This document shows, in pieces, positions 54,911-62,806 of a stretch of DNA of 64,000 nt; position 1 is the first letter of the stretch, and the number at the start of each line of letters is the position of its first letter. The stretch is from Aequorivita sp. CIP111184. Its GTDB lineage: Bacteria; Bacteroidota; Bacteroidia; Flavobacteriales; Flavobacteriaceae. The DNA lies in the NCBI RefSeq assembly GCF_900489465.1, contig NZ_UEFQ01000036.1, positions 1 to 64,000 on the forward strand. The letters are read 5' to 3'. The notes under the pieces were generated by a model. It saw nothing but the letters and a program-made list of their open reading frames with translations, did no database searches and was not told the DNA's origin. Position numbers and translations under genes: made by a program.

Positions 54911-54912
54911 TT

Positions 54913-55620
54913 ATGAAGACATTTTTTAAACAAACTGCATTAGTAACTTTAGCTTTAACCCTTATTGTTAGTTTAGGGAGCTGTGAAGCTACCCGTAATG
55001 CAAATAATAAACAAAAAGGTGCTGTAATTGGCGCTACCGGCGGAGCTATTTTGGGAGCCATTATAGGTAATAATGTCGGAAAAGGTGGAAACGGAGAGCT
55101 TGGGGCTGTAATTGGCGGTGTAGTAGGCGGTGGAGCAGGTGTTCTTATCGGAAACAAAATGGACAAGCAAGCTCAAAAGATTGAAGAAGAAATTCCTGGT
55201 GCTCAAGTAGTAAGAGTAGATGATGGAATCGTTGTAACTTTTGATGAAAACAGCGGTGTTTATTTTGATACAGCTAAATATAACATCAACACAGCATCAC
55301 AAAACACGTTAGACAAACTAGCAAATGTGCTAAAAGAATATCCTGATACTGATGTTCTTGTGGTAGGTCATACAGATAGCGTAGGTGCTGAAGAGATGAA
55401 TTTAACACTTTCTAAAAACAGAGCTCAATCTGTAACAAATTATTTTGTTCAAAACAAAGGATTGAGTTCCGGAAGATTTACTACTAACTGGTATGGAGAA
55501 ACTGCTCCAGTAGCAGATAACTCAACAGCTGAAGGCCGTGCAAAAAACAGACGTGTTAACCTTGCAATCGTTCCAAATCAAAAAATGAAGAACGAGGCTA
55601 AACAACAAGCTGGCGAATAA
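54913..55620 (+). CDS. OmpA-family lipoprotein with glycine-zipper domain
   Basis: Lipoprotein of 235 residues with lipobox LGSC (Cys24). A glycine-zipper region (about 36-80: GAVIGATGGAILGAIIG, GAVIGGVVGGGAGVLIG) is followed by an OmpA C-terminal peptidoglycan-binding domain (about 110-225, with VVGHTDSVGAEEMN and NRRVNLAIVPN). It should tether the outer membrane to peptidoglycan. The operon with the lipocalin gene ends at a strong terminator. Confidence 0.92.
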   Translation: MKTFFKQTALVTLALTLIVSLGSCEATRNANNKQKGAVIGATGGAILGAIIGNNVGKGGNGELGAVIGGVVGGGAGVLIGNKMDKQAQKIEEEIPGAQVVRVDDGIVVTFDENSGVYFDTAKYNINTASQNTLDKLANVLKEYPDTDVLVVGHTDSVGAEEMNLTLSKNRAQSVTNYFVQNKGLSSGRFTTNWYGETAPVADNSTAEGRAKNRRVNLAIVPNQKMKNEAKQQAGE

Positions 55621-55643
55621 TATTGAAATAAAAATAAATTTTA

Positions 55644-55678
55644 AATCCCGTACCATAATTGGACGGGATTTTTTTTAG
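55644..55678 (+). terminator. Terminator of the lipocalin-OmpA operon
   Basis: Stem AATCCCGT (55644-55651) / ACGGGATT (55663-55670) with an 11-nt loop, followed by a run of T. It isolates the downstream biosynthetic cluster from the OmpA gene. Confidence 0.85.
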
Positions 55679-55692
55679 TTTTAAAGGAACGG

Positions 55693-56820
55693 ATGACAAA
55701 CTTAAAAAAATGGGATATTATTGTAATAGGGGGCGGACTTGCCGGTCTCTGCACTGCATTACATCTAGCAAATAATAATTGTAAAGTCTGTTTGATTGAA
55801 AAAACTGATTACCCACATCACAAAGTTTGCGGTGAATATGTAAGCAATGAAGTATTGCCCTATTTACAATCTTTAGGAATTGATCCTTTTTCAATTGGGG
55901 CCAAAAAAATAAATAAATTTGAATTTACCGATAAAAGCGGTTTCCCCTTAAACGTAAATCTACCGTTGGGCGGATTTGGATTGAGTAGATATGCTTTTGA
56001 CAATTTAATATATCAAACCCTCAAAAACAAAGCAACAATTGTTTTTGACACCGTTGAAAAAATTGATTTTGATAAAAATCAATTCACTGTTTCCACACAA
56101 AGTAAAACTGTTTATAAAACAGACTTTGTTGTCGGTTCTTTCGGAAAACGTTCTAATATTGATTCCTTTTTAAAACGAGACTTTATGAAGCAAACTTCTT
56201 CTTGGCTTGCTGTAAAAAGTCATTATGAATATGATTTGCCAGAAGATACTGTTGCCCTTCATAATTTTAACGGCGGTTATTGTGGCTTAAGCAAAACAGA
56301 AACTAATGCAGTTAATGCCTGTTATCTTACTACTTTCAAATCATTTAAAAAATATGGAGATATTAAAAATTTTCAAAAAAAGGAACTTTCAAAAAATCCT
56401 TTTTTAGAAAAATTCTTTCGAGAAGCAACCCCAATTTTTAAAAACCCATTAACCATTAGTCAGATCTCATTCAATAAAAAGATGCCTGTTGAAAATCATA
56501 TTTTTATGGTTGGAGACAGTGCTGGTTTAATACACCCTTTGTGCGGCAATGGTATGGCAATGGCCATTAAAAGCGCTCAGATTTTTTCAAATATATTTTT
56601 AAAAGCTTTCCAAAATAACAGTTTTGATAGATTAAAATTGGAAGAAGCCTACACAAAGAAATGGCAAAATGAATTCGGCGAACGCTTAAAAACAGGAAGA
56701 TTAATTCAGCGAGTCCTATTGAATCCTTATGCTTCTAAAATAGGATTTTCAATGGCGAGAGCCGTACCTTCCATTGTGCCAAAAATTATCAAAAAAACCC
56801 ACGGAACCAAATCTCTATGA
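55693..56820 (+). CDS. FAD-dependent oxidoreductase (geranylgeranyl reductase/hydroxylase type) of the PKS cluster
   Basis: Flavoprotein of 375 residues. Signatures are the dinucleotide-binding IGGGLAGLCTALHLA at 12-26, the family motif PHHKVCGEYVSNEVLPYL near 41-58, and GDSAGLIHPLCGNGMAMA (GD motif) near 275-292. Members reduce isoprenoid double bonds or hydroxylate aromatic rings; the sequence does not tell which. It is the first gene of the seven-gene cluster, starts 15 bases after a terminator, and overlaps the methyltransferase gene by 4 bases. By analogy to the flavoprotein hydroxylase of Streptomyces alkylresorcinol (srs) clusters it may oxidise the type III PKS product. Confidence 0.82.
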   Translation: MTNLKKWDIIVIGGGLAGLCTALHLANNNCKVCLIEKTDYPHHKVCGEYVSNEVLPYLQSLGIDPFSIGAKKINKFEFTDKSGFPLNVNLPLGGFGLSRYAFDNLIYQTLKNKATIVFDTVEKIDFDKNQFTVSTQSKTVYKTDFVVGSFGKRSNIDSFLKRDFMKQTSSWLAVKSHYEYDLPEDTVALHNFNGGYCGLSKTETNAVNACYLTTFKSFKKYGDIKNFQKKELSKNPFLEKFFREATPIFKNPLTISQISFNKKMPVENHIFMVGDSAGLIHPLCGNGMAMAIKSAQIFSNIFLKAFQNNSFDRLKLEEAYTKKWQNEFGERLKTGRLIQRVLLNPYASKIGFSMARAVPSIVPKIIKKTHGTKSL

Positions 56821-57536
56821 TAACTTTCAACAATAAACAAAGATCCCATCAAATAGAAATAATGGACGATTTGGATTTTCAAGGGGAAGAAATGAAAAAT
56901 GTATTAAACGATCTAAAAAACGTAAACAGATGGCTTGGCGGCAACAATATAACTATTGACGGAATAGAGAAACTCCTAAATGGCTATTCAAAAAATTCTT
57001 TAATTACTATATTAGACTTAGGTTGTGGAGATGGAGAGTTGCTTCGTAAATGTGCAGACTACGGAAAAAATAATAATTACAATTTTGAATGTATAGGAAT
57101 AGATTTCAACGAAAATATTTTGGAATTCGCCAAAAAAAAGAGTTTCAACTATCCAAACATAAAATTTAAAAAAATTGATGTTTTTTTAGAAGAGGAATTA
57201 CTTCCCAATTGCGATATTGCAATATGTACATTGTTTTTACATCATTTCAGCAGTGAAAAAATTGAAACACTACTAAAAATAATTCTTGAAAAATCTAAAA
57301 AAGGATTGATAATTAACGATTTGCAGAGAAGCCTAACCGCATTTAAACTTTTTAAATTTGTTAGTCAAATGTTTTTGAAAACAAAAACTGCCCAACACGA
57401 TGGTTTGGTTTCCATTGCCAGAGGCTTCAAGAAAGATGAGCTTGAGAATATTTCAAAAAAAATCCCAAATCAAAAAAGCAAAATCCAATGGCGATGGGCT
57501 TTCCGTTATCAGTGGATACTTAAAAAAAATATATGA
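56817..57536 (+). CDS. SAM-dependent methyltransferase of the PKS cluster
   Basis: Class I methyltransferase of 239 residues. Motif I is TILDLGCGDGELL near 62-74, the acidic loop CIGIDFNENILEFA is near 94-107, and the post-motif is ICTLFLHHFSSEKIE. A C-terminal R-W-A-F-R-Y-Q end is typical of methyltransferases paired with type III PKS genes. It overlaps both neighbours by 4 bases (ATGA), so the FAD enzyme, methyltransferase and PKS are translated as a unit. It probably O- or C-methylates the polyketide; the position is unknown. Met16 is an alternative start but the coupling favours 56817. Confidence 0.82.
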   Translation: MITFNNKQRSHQIEIMDDLDFQGEEMKNVLNDLKNVNRWLGGNNITIDGIEKLLNGYSKNSLITILDLGCGDGELLRKCADYGKNNNYNFECIGIDFNENILEFAKKKSFNYPNIKFKKIDVFLEEELLPNCDIAICTLFLHHFSSEKIETLLKIILEKSKKGLIINDLQRSLTAFKLFKFVSQMFLKTKTAQHDGLVSIARGFKKDELENISKKIPNQKSKIQWRWAFRYQWILKKNI

Positions 57537-58585
57537 ACGTAAAAATAACAACCGTAGCAAAACAACTGCCGCCGTACAGTAGAAATACCGATGAAGTAAT
57601 TCCATTTGTAAAGCAATGGATGCACGAGCAAGATACCCGTTTTCAGAGAAAAGTGATAAAAATATTTGAAGGTGCGGGGGTGGACAAACGCTACTCCATT
57701 ATGGATCCCATAGAGGTTTTCACCAATACAAGTTTTGAGGCACGCAATGATATTTATATCCGAGAAATTACTAAGCTTGGCAAACAATGCGTTGAAAAAG
57801 CATTGGAAAAAGCGAATTGGGAACCCACAGATATTGATTTTATAATTACCGTAAGTTGTACGGGAATAATGATTCCATCTGTTGATGCATATTTAATAAA
57901 CGAACTTAAAATGAAACAGGACATCGTTCGGCTACCGGTAACAGAGATGGGCTGTGCCGCAGGTGTTTCGGGAATTATTTACGCAAATAATTTTTTAAAG
58001 GCAAACCCTGGGAAACGCGCTGCAGTAATTGCGTTGGAGGCACCAACTGCCACTTTTCAGCTAGATGATTTTTCAATGGTAAACATTGTGAGCGCAGCAA
58101 TTTTTGGTGATGGCGCAGCTTGTGTTTTACTATCTTCCAACGAAGAAGATACCGGTCCCGAAATACTTGCTGAAGAAATGTACCACTTTTATGATTCTAC
58201 AGATATGATGGGCTTTAAGCTTGTAAATACAGGATTACAAATGATTCTTGATAAAGGAGTACCTGAAAAAATTGCTGAACATTTTCCTGCTATTGTACAT
58301 CCATTTTTGAAAAAAAATAATTTTGATATTAAGGATATTGATCACCTCATTTTTCATCCCGGAGGACGAAAAATACTAGAAACAGTTGAGGATTTATTCG
58401 GCAGTTTGGGCAAAAACATTGAAGATACTAAAGAAGTGCTTAAATTGTACGGAAATATGAGCAGCGCGACCGTACTTTATGTTTTGGAAAGATTTATGGA
58501 CCAAAAACCTACAAAAGGAGATTTAGGTTTAATGCTAAGTTTTGGTCCTGGATTTTCGGCACAGCGCGTTTTACTGAAATTTTAA
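57533..58585 (+). CDS. Type III polyketide synthase
   Basis: Chalcone-synthase-superfamily enzyme of 350 residues that extends an acyl starter with malonyl units and cyclises the chain. The catalytic triad is complete: Cys141 in EMGCAAGVSG, His275 in IFHPGGRKILE and Asn308 in YGNMSSATVLYVLE. C-terminal LMLSFGPGFSAQ matches the family GFGPG signature. Bacterial homologues make alkylpyrones or alkylresorcinols from fatty acyl starters. Here a dedicated ACP, ketosynthase, dehydratase and SDR follow, so the starter is probably ACP-bound. Translationally coupled to the methyltransferase. Confidence 0.93.
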   Translation: MNVKITTVAKQLPPYSRNTDEVIPFVKQWMHEQDTRFQRKVIKIFEGAGVDKRYSIMDPIEVFTNTSFEARNDIYIREITKLGKQCVEKALEKANWEPTDIDFIITVSCTGIMIPSVDAYLINELKMKQDIVRLPVTEMGCAAGVSGIIYANNFLKANPGKRAAVIALEAPTATFQLDDFSMVNIVSAAIFGDGAACVLLSSNEEDTGPEILAEEMYHFYDSTDMMGFKLVNTGLQMILDKGVPEKIAEHFPAIVHPFLKKNNFDIKDIDHLIFHPGGRKILETVEDLFGSLGKNIEDTKEVLKLYGNMSSATVLYVLERFMDQKPTKGDLGLMLSFGPGFSAQRVLLKF

Positions 58586-58615
58586 AATTTCTTTATTCCA
58601 AATGAAATAATATTT

Positions 58616-59389
58616 ATGAAAGAATTCGAAAATCAATGGGCAATTATTCTTGGAGGCAGTAGCGGCCTTGGACTTGCAAGCGCCAAAAAACTTGCTTTCC
58701 ACGGAATGAACATCTGCATTGTCCATAGAGATCGAAAAAGTAATTTAGCCGCATTTGATGAAGAAGTAAATAAAATGGAATCGTATGGAGTAAGGGTTAA
58801 AACTTTTAATCAAGATGCTTTAAGCAATGATGTTAGAAATGCCATTGTTCAAGAATTTCCAAAGAATAGCGTTAAACTATTGGTGCACAGTATCGCCAAG
58901 GGAAGTTTAAAAAAAATGAATGGAAGCGAGGAAGAATTACTTTCAAAACAGGATTTTGACATTACCATTCACGCCATGGCCACAAGTTGGTATGAATGGA
59001 GCCAAGCTTTAATACATAACGAAATATTCACGAAAAAAGCGAGAAATGTTGCTTTCACCAGTGAAGGAAATAGTAGAGTATGGCCAGGTTACGGCGCGGT
59101 TTCAGCAGCAAAATCTGTACTTGAGGCACTAATGCGAAATATGGCTGTGGAATTAGCTCCGCTGGAAATAACGACCAATTGCATTCAGGCTGGAACCACA
59201 GAAACTCCTTCATTTTTAGTAATTCCGGGTAGCGATGAACTTGCAAAAATGGCAAAAAAGAGGAATCCTTTTCAGAAACTAACACAACCTGAGTATGTTG
59301 CGAATGTATTGTATTTGCTCTGCAAAGATGAAGCCGATTGGATAAATGGAACCATACTGAAAGTAGATGGCGGGGAAAGCCTGAGATGA
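58616..59389 (+). CDS. SDR-family enoyl-ACP reductase-like protein
   Basis: Short-chain dehydrogenase of 257 residues. The cofactor motif GGSSGLG lies at 14-20, and the active site is Tyr159-x6-Lys166 (YGAVSAAK). That Y-x6-K spacing is the pattern of FabI/FabL enoyl-ACP reductases rather than the Y-x3-K of ketoreductases. VHSIAKGSLKKM also parallels the FabI/FabL substrate loop. It probably reduces an enoyl-ACP made by the adjacent dehydratase. It follows the PKS gene by 30 bases. Ketoreductase activity cannot be excluded by sequence alone. Confidence 0.8.
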   Translation: MKEFENQWAIILGGSSGLGLASAKKLAFHGMNICIVHRDRKSNLAAFDEEVNKMESYGVRVKTFNQDALSNDVRNAIVQEFPKNSVKLLVHSIAKGSLKKMNGSEEELLSKQDFDITIHAMATSWYEWSQALIHNEIFTKKARNVAFTSEGNSRVWPGYGAVSAAKSVLEALMRNMAVELAPLEITTNCIQAGTTETPSFLVIPGSDELAKMAKKRNPFQKLTQPEYVANVLYLLCKDEADWINGTILKVDGGESLR

Positions 59390-59405
59390 TTAACGATTTT
59401 AAATT

Positions 59406-59855
59406 TTGAAACATAACTATATTCTTAATTCACTTCCGTATTCCGAACCATTTTTGTTTGTGGATGAAATACTCTCTGTGTCGGAATATGCTATAAAGGG
59501 AACATATACATTTGAGCACGATGCTTACTTTTATAAAGGACATTTTAAGGACTATCCAATTACACCGGGTGTAATTTTAACGGAATGTATGGCACAGATT
59601 GGCTTGGTATGTTTTGGAATCTATCTTTTAAATGGAAAAACTATTTCAGAGAAATCCACATTTGCATTGAGTAGTACTGAAATTGATTTTTATCTTCCTG
59701 TCTATCCAGGTGAAAAAGTTTCCGTTGTTTCAGAAAAAATATATTTTAGATTTCAAAAATTAAAGTGTAAAGTAAAAATGCTAAATGCAAAAGAGCAAGT
59801 TATTGCTAAAGGAACTATTAGCGGAATGATTTTGAAAGAGAATAAATCCAAATGA
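59406..59855 (+). CDS. 3-hydroxyacyl-ACP dehydratase-like hotdog protein
   Basis: Hotdog-fold protein of 149 residues (TTG start). FabZ-type catalytic residues are His46 (YKGHFKDYP) and Glu60 (GVILTECMAQ); the 14-residue spacing equals that of FabZ. The usual PHRxPF entry motif is changed to LPYSEPFLFVDEIL. It likely dehydrates a beta-hydroxyacyl-ACP in the cluster. It overlaps the ketosynthase gene by 4 bases (ATGA). Thioesterase or isomerase activity is possible in this fold but less consistent with the His/Glu pair. Confidence 0.82.
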   Translation: MKHNYILNSLPYSEPFLFVDEILSVSEYAIKGTYTFEHDAYFYKGHFKDYPITPGVILTECMAQIGLVCFGIYLLNGKTISEKSTFALSSTEIDFYLPVYPGEKVSVVSEKIYFRFQKLKCKVKMLNAKEQVIAKGTISGMILKENKSK

Positions 59856-61123
59856 AGAAACGCGTTGTAATTACTGGTCTGGGAATTGTTTCTCCAAATG
59901 GGGTAGGGATTCCAGCATTTACGAAAGCAATTAAAAAGGGCGTTTCTGGAATCCAGTTTTTCCCCGAACTGCGCGATCTCAATTTTTCTTGTCAGCTGGG
60001 TGCAATGCCAACTATTTCCGAAGAAAAAAAAAGGGAATATCTTTCAGAGCTACAACTTCGAAATTTTAATAGCAGTGGGATTTTATATGGAATAATAGCA
60101 GGAATGGATGCATTTAAAGATGCAAAATTGGAACCTGCAAAAAATGATGATGAACCACTCTGGGATTTGGGAATAATATTTGGAAGTGGTACAAGTGGCG
60201 TTGAAAAATTTCGCGAAGCAATTTATAAAATTGACGATAAAAACGTGCGGCGACTGGGAAGCAATTCCGTAGCCCAAACTATGACAAGTGGGGTAAGCGC
60301 TTATCTAGGTGGGCTCATTGGCGCTGGAAATATGGTTACAGCCAATTCTTCTGCTTGCGCAACTGGCACAGAATCACTCTTGATGGGTTATGAGCACATT
60401 GCCAATGGAAAAGCTACCTATATGCTTTGCGGCAGTACAAGTGATCAAGGACCGTATATTTGGGGCGGTTTTGATGCCATGAAAGTTACAACCTATAAAT
60501 ACAATAATACTCCCAAAAAGGTTGCAGGCCCCATGAGCGCAGATGCTAGCGGATTTGTTCCTGGAAGTGGGGCAGGGGCTTATTTATTAGAATCATTGGA
60601 AAATGCGCAAAATCGCGGTGCCACTATTTATGCAGAAATTTTGGGCGGAGCTATAAACAATGGAGGCCAAAGAGGAGGAGGAAGTATGACGGCACCCAAT
60701 AGTTTAGCAATTCAAAAATGTATAAAACACGCATTGAAAGATGCAAATATTTCCGCATCGGAGATTGAATATATAAATGGTCACTTAACTGCAACAATTA
60801 AAGATCCGGACGAGATTGAAAACTGGAGCATTGCATTGGATCGAAAAGGGAATGACTTTCCGTATATAAATTCTCTAAAAGGAATGGTAGGTCATTGCTT
60901 GGCGGCAAGTGGAAGTATTGAAATTGTTTCAGCAATTCTTCAACTTTACGAGGGCTTTATTTTTCCAAATGTAAATTGTGAAAATTTGCATCCAAGAATT
61001 ACTGAAGTCATTTCTCAAGAAAGAATTTCGACGAAATTAGTTAAAACCTCGTTACATACCATAGCCAAGGCTAGTTTTGGTTTTGGTGATGTAAATGCTT
61101 GTGCTATCTTTAAAAAAATTTAA
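59852..61123 (+). CDS. Beta-ketoacyl-ACP synthase (KAS I/II type)
   Basis: Thiolase-fold ketosynthase of 423 residues. The catalytic triad is Cys169 (NSSACATGTESLL), His311 (INGHLTATIKDPDE) and His348 (MVGHCLAASG). The first His motif departs from the usual NAHGTSTxxND, and YGIIAGMDAF and AGPMSADASGFVPGSG retain the FabF framework. It should condense acyl and malonyl units on the ACP encoded 4 bases downstream. It is distinct from housekeeping FabF by its context and altered loop. The TTANSSACATG region is intact, so it is an elongating enzyme rather than a chain-length factor. Confidence 0.88.
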   Translation: MKKRVVITGLGIVSPNGVGIPAFTKAIKKGVSGIQFFPELRDLNFSCQLGAMPTISEEKKREYLSELQLRNFNSSGILYGIIAGMDAFKDAKLEPAKNDDEPLWDLGIIFGSGTSGVEKFREAIYKIDDKNVRRLGSNSVAQTMTSGVSAYLGGLIGAGNMVTANSSACATGTESLLMGYEHIANGKATYMLCGSTSDQGPYIWGGFDAMKVTTYKYNNTPKKVAGPMSADASGFVPGSGAGAYLLESLENAQNRGATIYAEILGGAINNGGQRGGGSMTAPNSLAIQKCIKHALKDANISASEIEYINGHLTATIKDPDEIENWSIALDRKGNDFPYINSLKGMVGHCLAASGSIEIVSAILQLYEGFIFPNVNCENLHPRITEVISQERISTKLVKTSLHTIAKASFGFGDVNACAIFKKI

Positions 61124-61127
61124 AACT

Positions 61128-61379
61128 ATGAATTCAGAAGAAATTTACAGGCTTCTTGAACCTATTATAAAAACCTACTTGCCTGAGGACATTTCAGCAA
61201 AAGAAATAAATAGAAACAGTGATTTGACCCGAGAACTGAATATAAACTCGGCCCATCTTGTAGATATAGTTTTAGATATTGAGGATGTGTTCAATATTGA
61301 ATTCAAAAATGAAGATATGGAAAGTCTTCGCAATGTAAACGATGCAATTTCACTCATTCAACAAAAGATTTCTGGCTAA
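61128..61379 (+). CDS. Acyl carrier protein of the PKS cluster
   Basis: Protein of 83 residues from ATG 61128; an upstream ATG at 61095 lies inside the ketosynthase frame and is not credible. The sequence is acidic and four-helical with the phosphopantetheine Ser41 in ELNINSAHLVDIVLD. The usual DSL is replaced by NSA, as in several ACPs of secondary or aryl-polyene-like systems. It is the last gene of the cluster, so this pathway carries its own ACP rather than relying only on the fatty-acid one. No clear hairpin terminator follows. Confidence 0.9.
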   Translation: MNSEEIYRLLEPIIKTYLPEDISAKEINRNSDLTRELNINSAHLVDIVLDIEDVFNIEFKNEDMESLRNVNDAISLIQQKISG

Positions 61380-61498
61380 ATAATTATTTAAACAGTTGTC
61401 TTATCATTTTGTTAATTCTTCTTTATAAACCAGTTAAAGTGGGTTAATTTTTTTGTTTCGCCTTTATGAATGATTAATTTTAAGTAAATTAAAATATT

Positions 61499-61867
61499 AT
61501 GAAAAAATTATTTCTATTATTATTTGTTTTTACTACGTTTTCGGCATTCTCACAAGATCCATTTTTGCAAAAATCGAATCCAGAATCAAAAAAGGAAGCT
61601 GTTAAAATTACAAATAGTTATATTCCAAAACTTGCCTTAACTGGTAAGCAACAGCTTTTATTTCAACAAAAAGTTGAGGAATTTTTGATTAGAAGATATA
61701 AAATTGAAGCAGAATTTGAAGGAAAAGAAAAACTCAACATGCTCTATCAACTTCAACAGCAAGAAACTGATGAAATGAATAACATAATTACACTTCCGCA
61801 AATGGAAGTCTACAAAAAGGTAAAACCAACTATTCAACCATTGGAAACAGTAAAAAAGGACGAATAA
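61499..61867 (+). CDS. Small secreted helical protein (122 aa)
   Basis: Exported protein of 122 residues. A signal peptide (1-19, cut before QDPF) precedes a basic, largely helical mature part rich in Gln/Lys/Glu (residues 45-105). I do not recognise a family. It is expected in the periplasm. Its stop abuts that of the convergent gene at 61868. It is separated from the PKS cluster by 119 A+T-rich bases and is probably unrelated to it. Confidence 0.55.
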   Translation: MKKLFLLLFVFTTFSAFSQDPFLQKSNPESKKEAVKITNSYIPKLALTGKQQLLFQQKVEEFLIRRYKIEAEFEGKEKLNMLYQLQQQETDEMNNIITLPQMEVYKKVKPTIQPLETVKKDE

Positions 61868-62341
61868 TTATTCGTCCTTTTCAATAAAATTTTCATCTTC
61901 TGTTGTGCTCTCAATATCTGGATCGTCACCGTCCATTGGGCTTTGTTCCAAACCAGCTGAATCTACCTCAAAAAATTCCATAATTTCTGGGGGATTATCT
62001 ATTTGTTTGGTTCGTTTTCCTTTAATAGCAATAGGTCTTGAAATTACGCAATCATTTTTTTGTATGATCTTAAGCCAGTCGTTGGAGCTAAATTCTGCAG
62101 TACTCTCATCACTCAAATCGAGTTCTCTTTTATCTACCAAATCTCCAATTTTCACCCCCAGAGCCTCAGCAATTTCTGCCCATTGTGTATCTGAAACTTT
62201 AGTTTTCGCTATATCTATGGCCAAGTATTTTTCGTTAAGTCCCGTTAAATAACTTAAAGTATGTCTGCCCACGCGGGTATTGCTACTGTAAATAAGGGTT
62301 AACTGCCTTTCATTTCTTGCTATCACTCCCATATCATTCAT
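61868..62341 (-). CDS. ArsC/Spx-like protein lacking the redox cysteine
   Basis: Protein of 157 residues whose first 115 residues match the arsenate-reductase/Spx thioredoxin-like fold: beta strand LTLIYSSNTRVGRHTLSYL in place of the NPRCSKSR loop, LVDKRELD, and NDWLKIIQKNDCVISRPI as the conserved C-terminal helix and Pro turn. The catalytic CxxS/CxxC is replaced by TRVG, so classical arsenate reduction or disulfide switching is impossible. Residues 118-157 form an acidic, disordered tail (GDDPDIESTTEDENF). It may bind a protein partner such as RNA polymerase, as Spx does; this is inference. Met4 (62332) could also be the start. Confidence 0.65.
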   Translation of the reverse strand: MNDMGVIARNERQLTLIYSSNTRVGRHTLSYLTGLNEKYLAIDIAKTKVSDTQWAEIAEALGVKIGDLVDKRELDLSDESTAEFSSNDWLKIIQKNDCVISRPIAIKGKRTKQIDNPPEIMEFFEVDSAGLEQSPMDGDDPDIESTTEDENFIEKDE

Positions 62342-62424
62342 CTGTATTAGTCTTTTTTTATTTAAGGTATAGTGCCAAGTAGTATTTACATATTTTTTTA
62401 CGAAATGTTATTTGGCATTTTAAA

Positions 62425-62727
62425 TTAATGTGAATTCAGTTTTTCTTTTCTTTTTTGAAGTTGTGAACGAAGTTCTGTAATAACTTTTGCCACAGAAGCT
62501 TCAAAAGAGCCTAAAGATGTTTCGGCAAAAATAGTGGGGCCAGGCATAGCCAAACGAATACTGCATATTTTTCCGAGCTCAGGATTGGAAGTATTTTCTT
62601 TTTTAAAATAAACATCTGCACTTACAATTGCATCATATTTATTTTCAAGTTTATTTAGTTTTTCAGCTACAAAAGCTTCCAATCTCGGACTCCCTGCCAC
62701 CTCGTGGTATTCAAAATTTATATTCAT
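62425..62727 (-). CDS. hpf: Ribosome hibernation-promoting factor (HPF/RaiA family)
   Basis: Short-form HPF of 100 residues with the beta-alpha-beta-beta-beta-alpha fold signature: FEYHEVAGSPRLEAFVAEKL in strand 1-helix 1, VSADVYFKKENT, and SFEASVAKVITELRSQLQKRKEK as the final helix. It binds the 30S decoding region in slow growth to inactivate ribosomes. It lacks the long C-terminal dimerisation domain. A near-consensus TATCTTTA lies upstream on the minus strand. Confidence 0.85.
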   Translation of the reverse strand: MNINFEYHEVAGSPRLEAFVAEKLNKLENKYDAIVSADVYFKKENTSNPELGKICSIRLAMPGPTIFAETSLGSFEASVAKVITELRSQLQKRKEKLNSH

Positions 62728-62806
62728 AATCGTTGGTTTTATTTATCAATTTTAAAGATACAATAGCCAAAAATCCATTCCAAACTTTTAATAGGATTTT
62801 GTGAAA

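Noticed and set aside
61095-61127. Upstream start for the acyl carrier protein
   Set aside because: It overlaps the ketosynthase coding end; ATG 61128 gives a standard ACP length.
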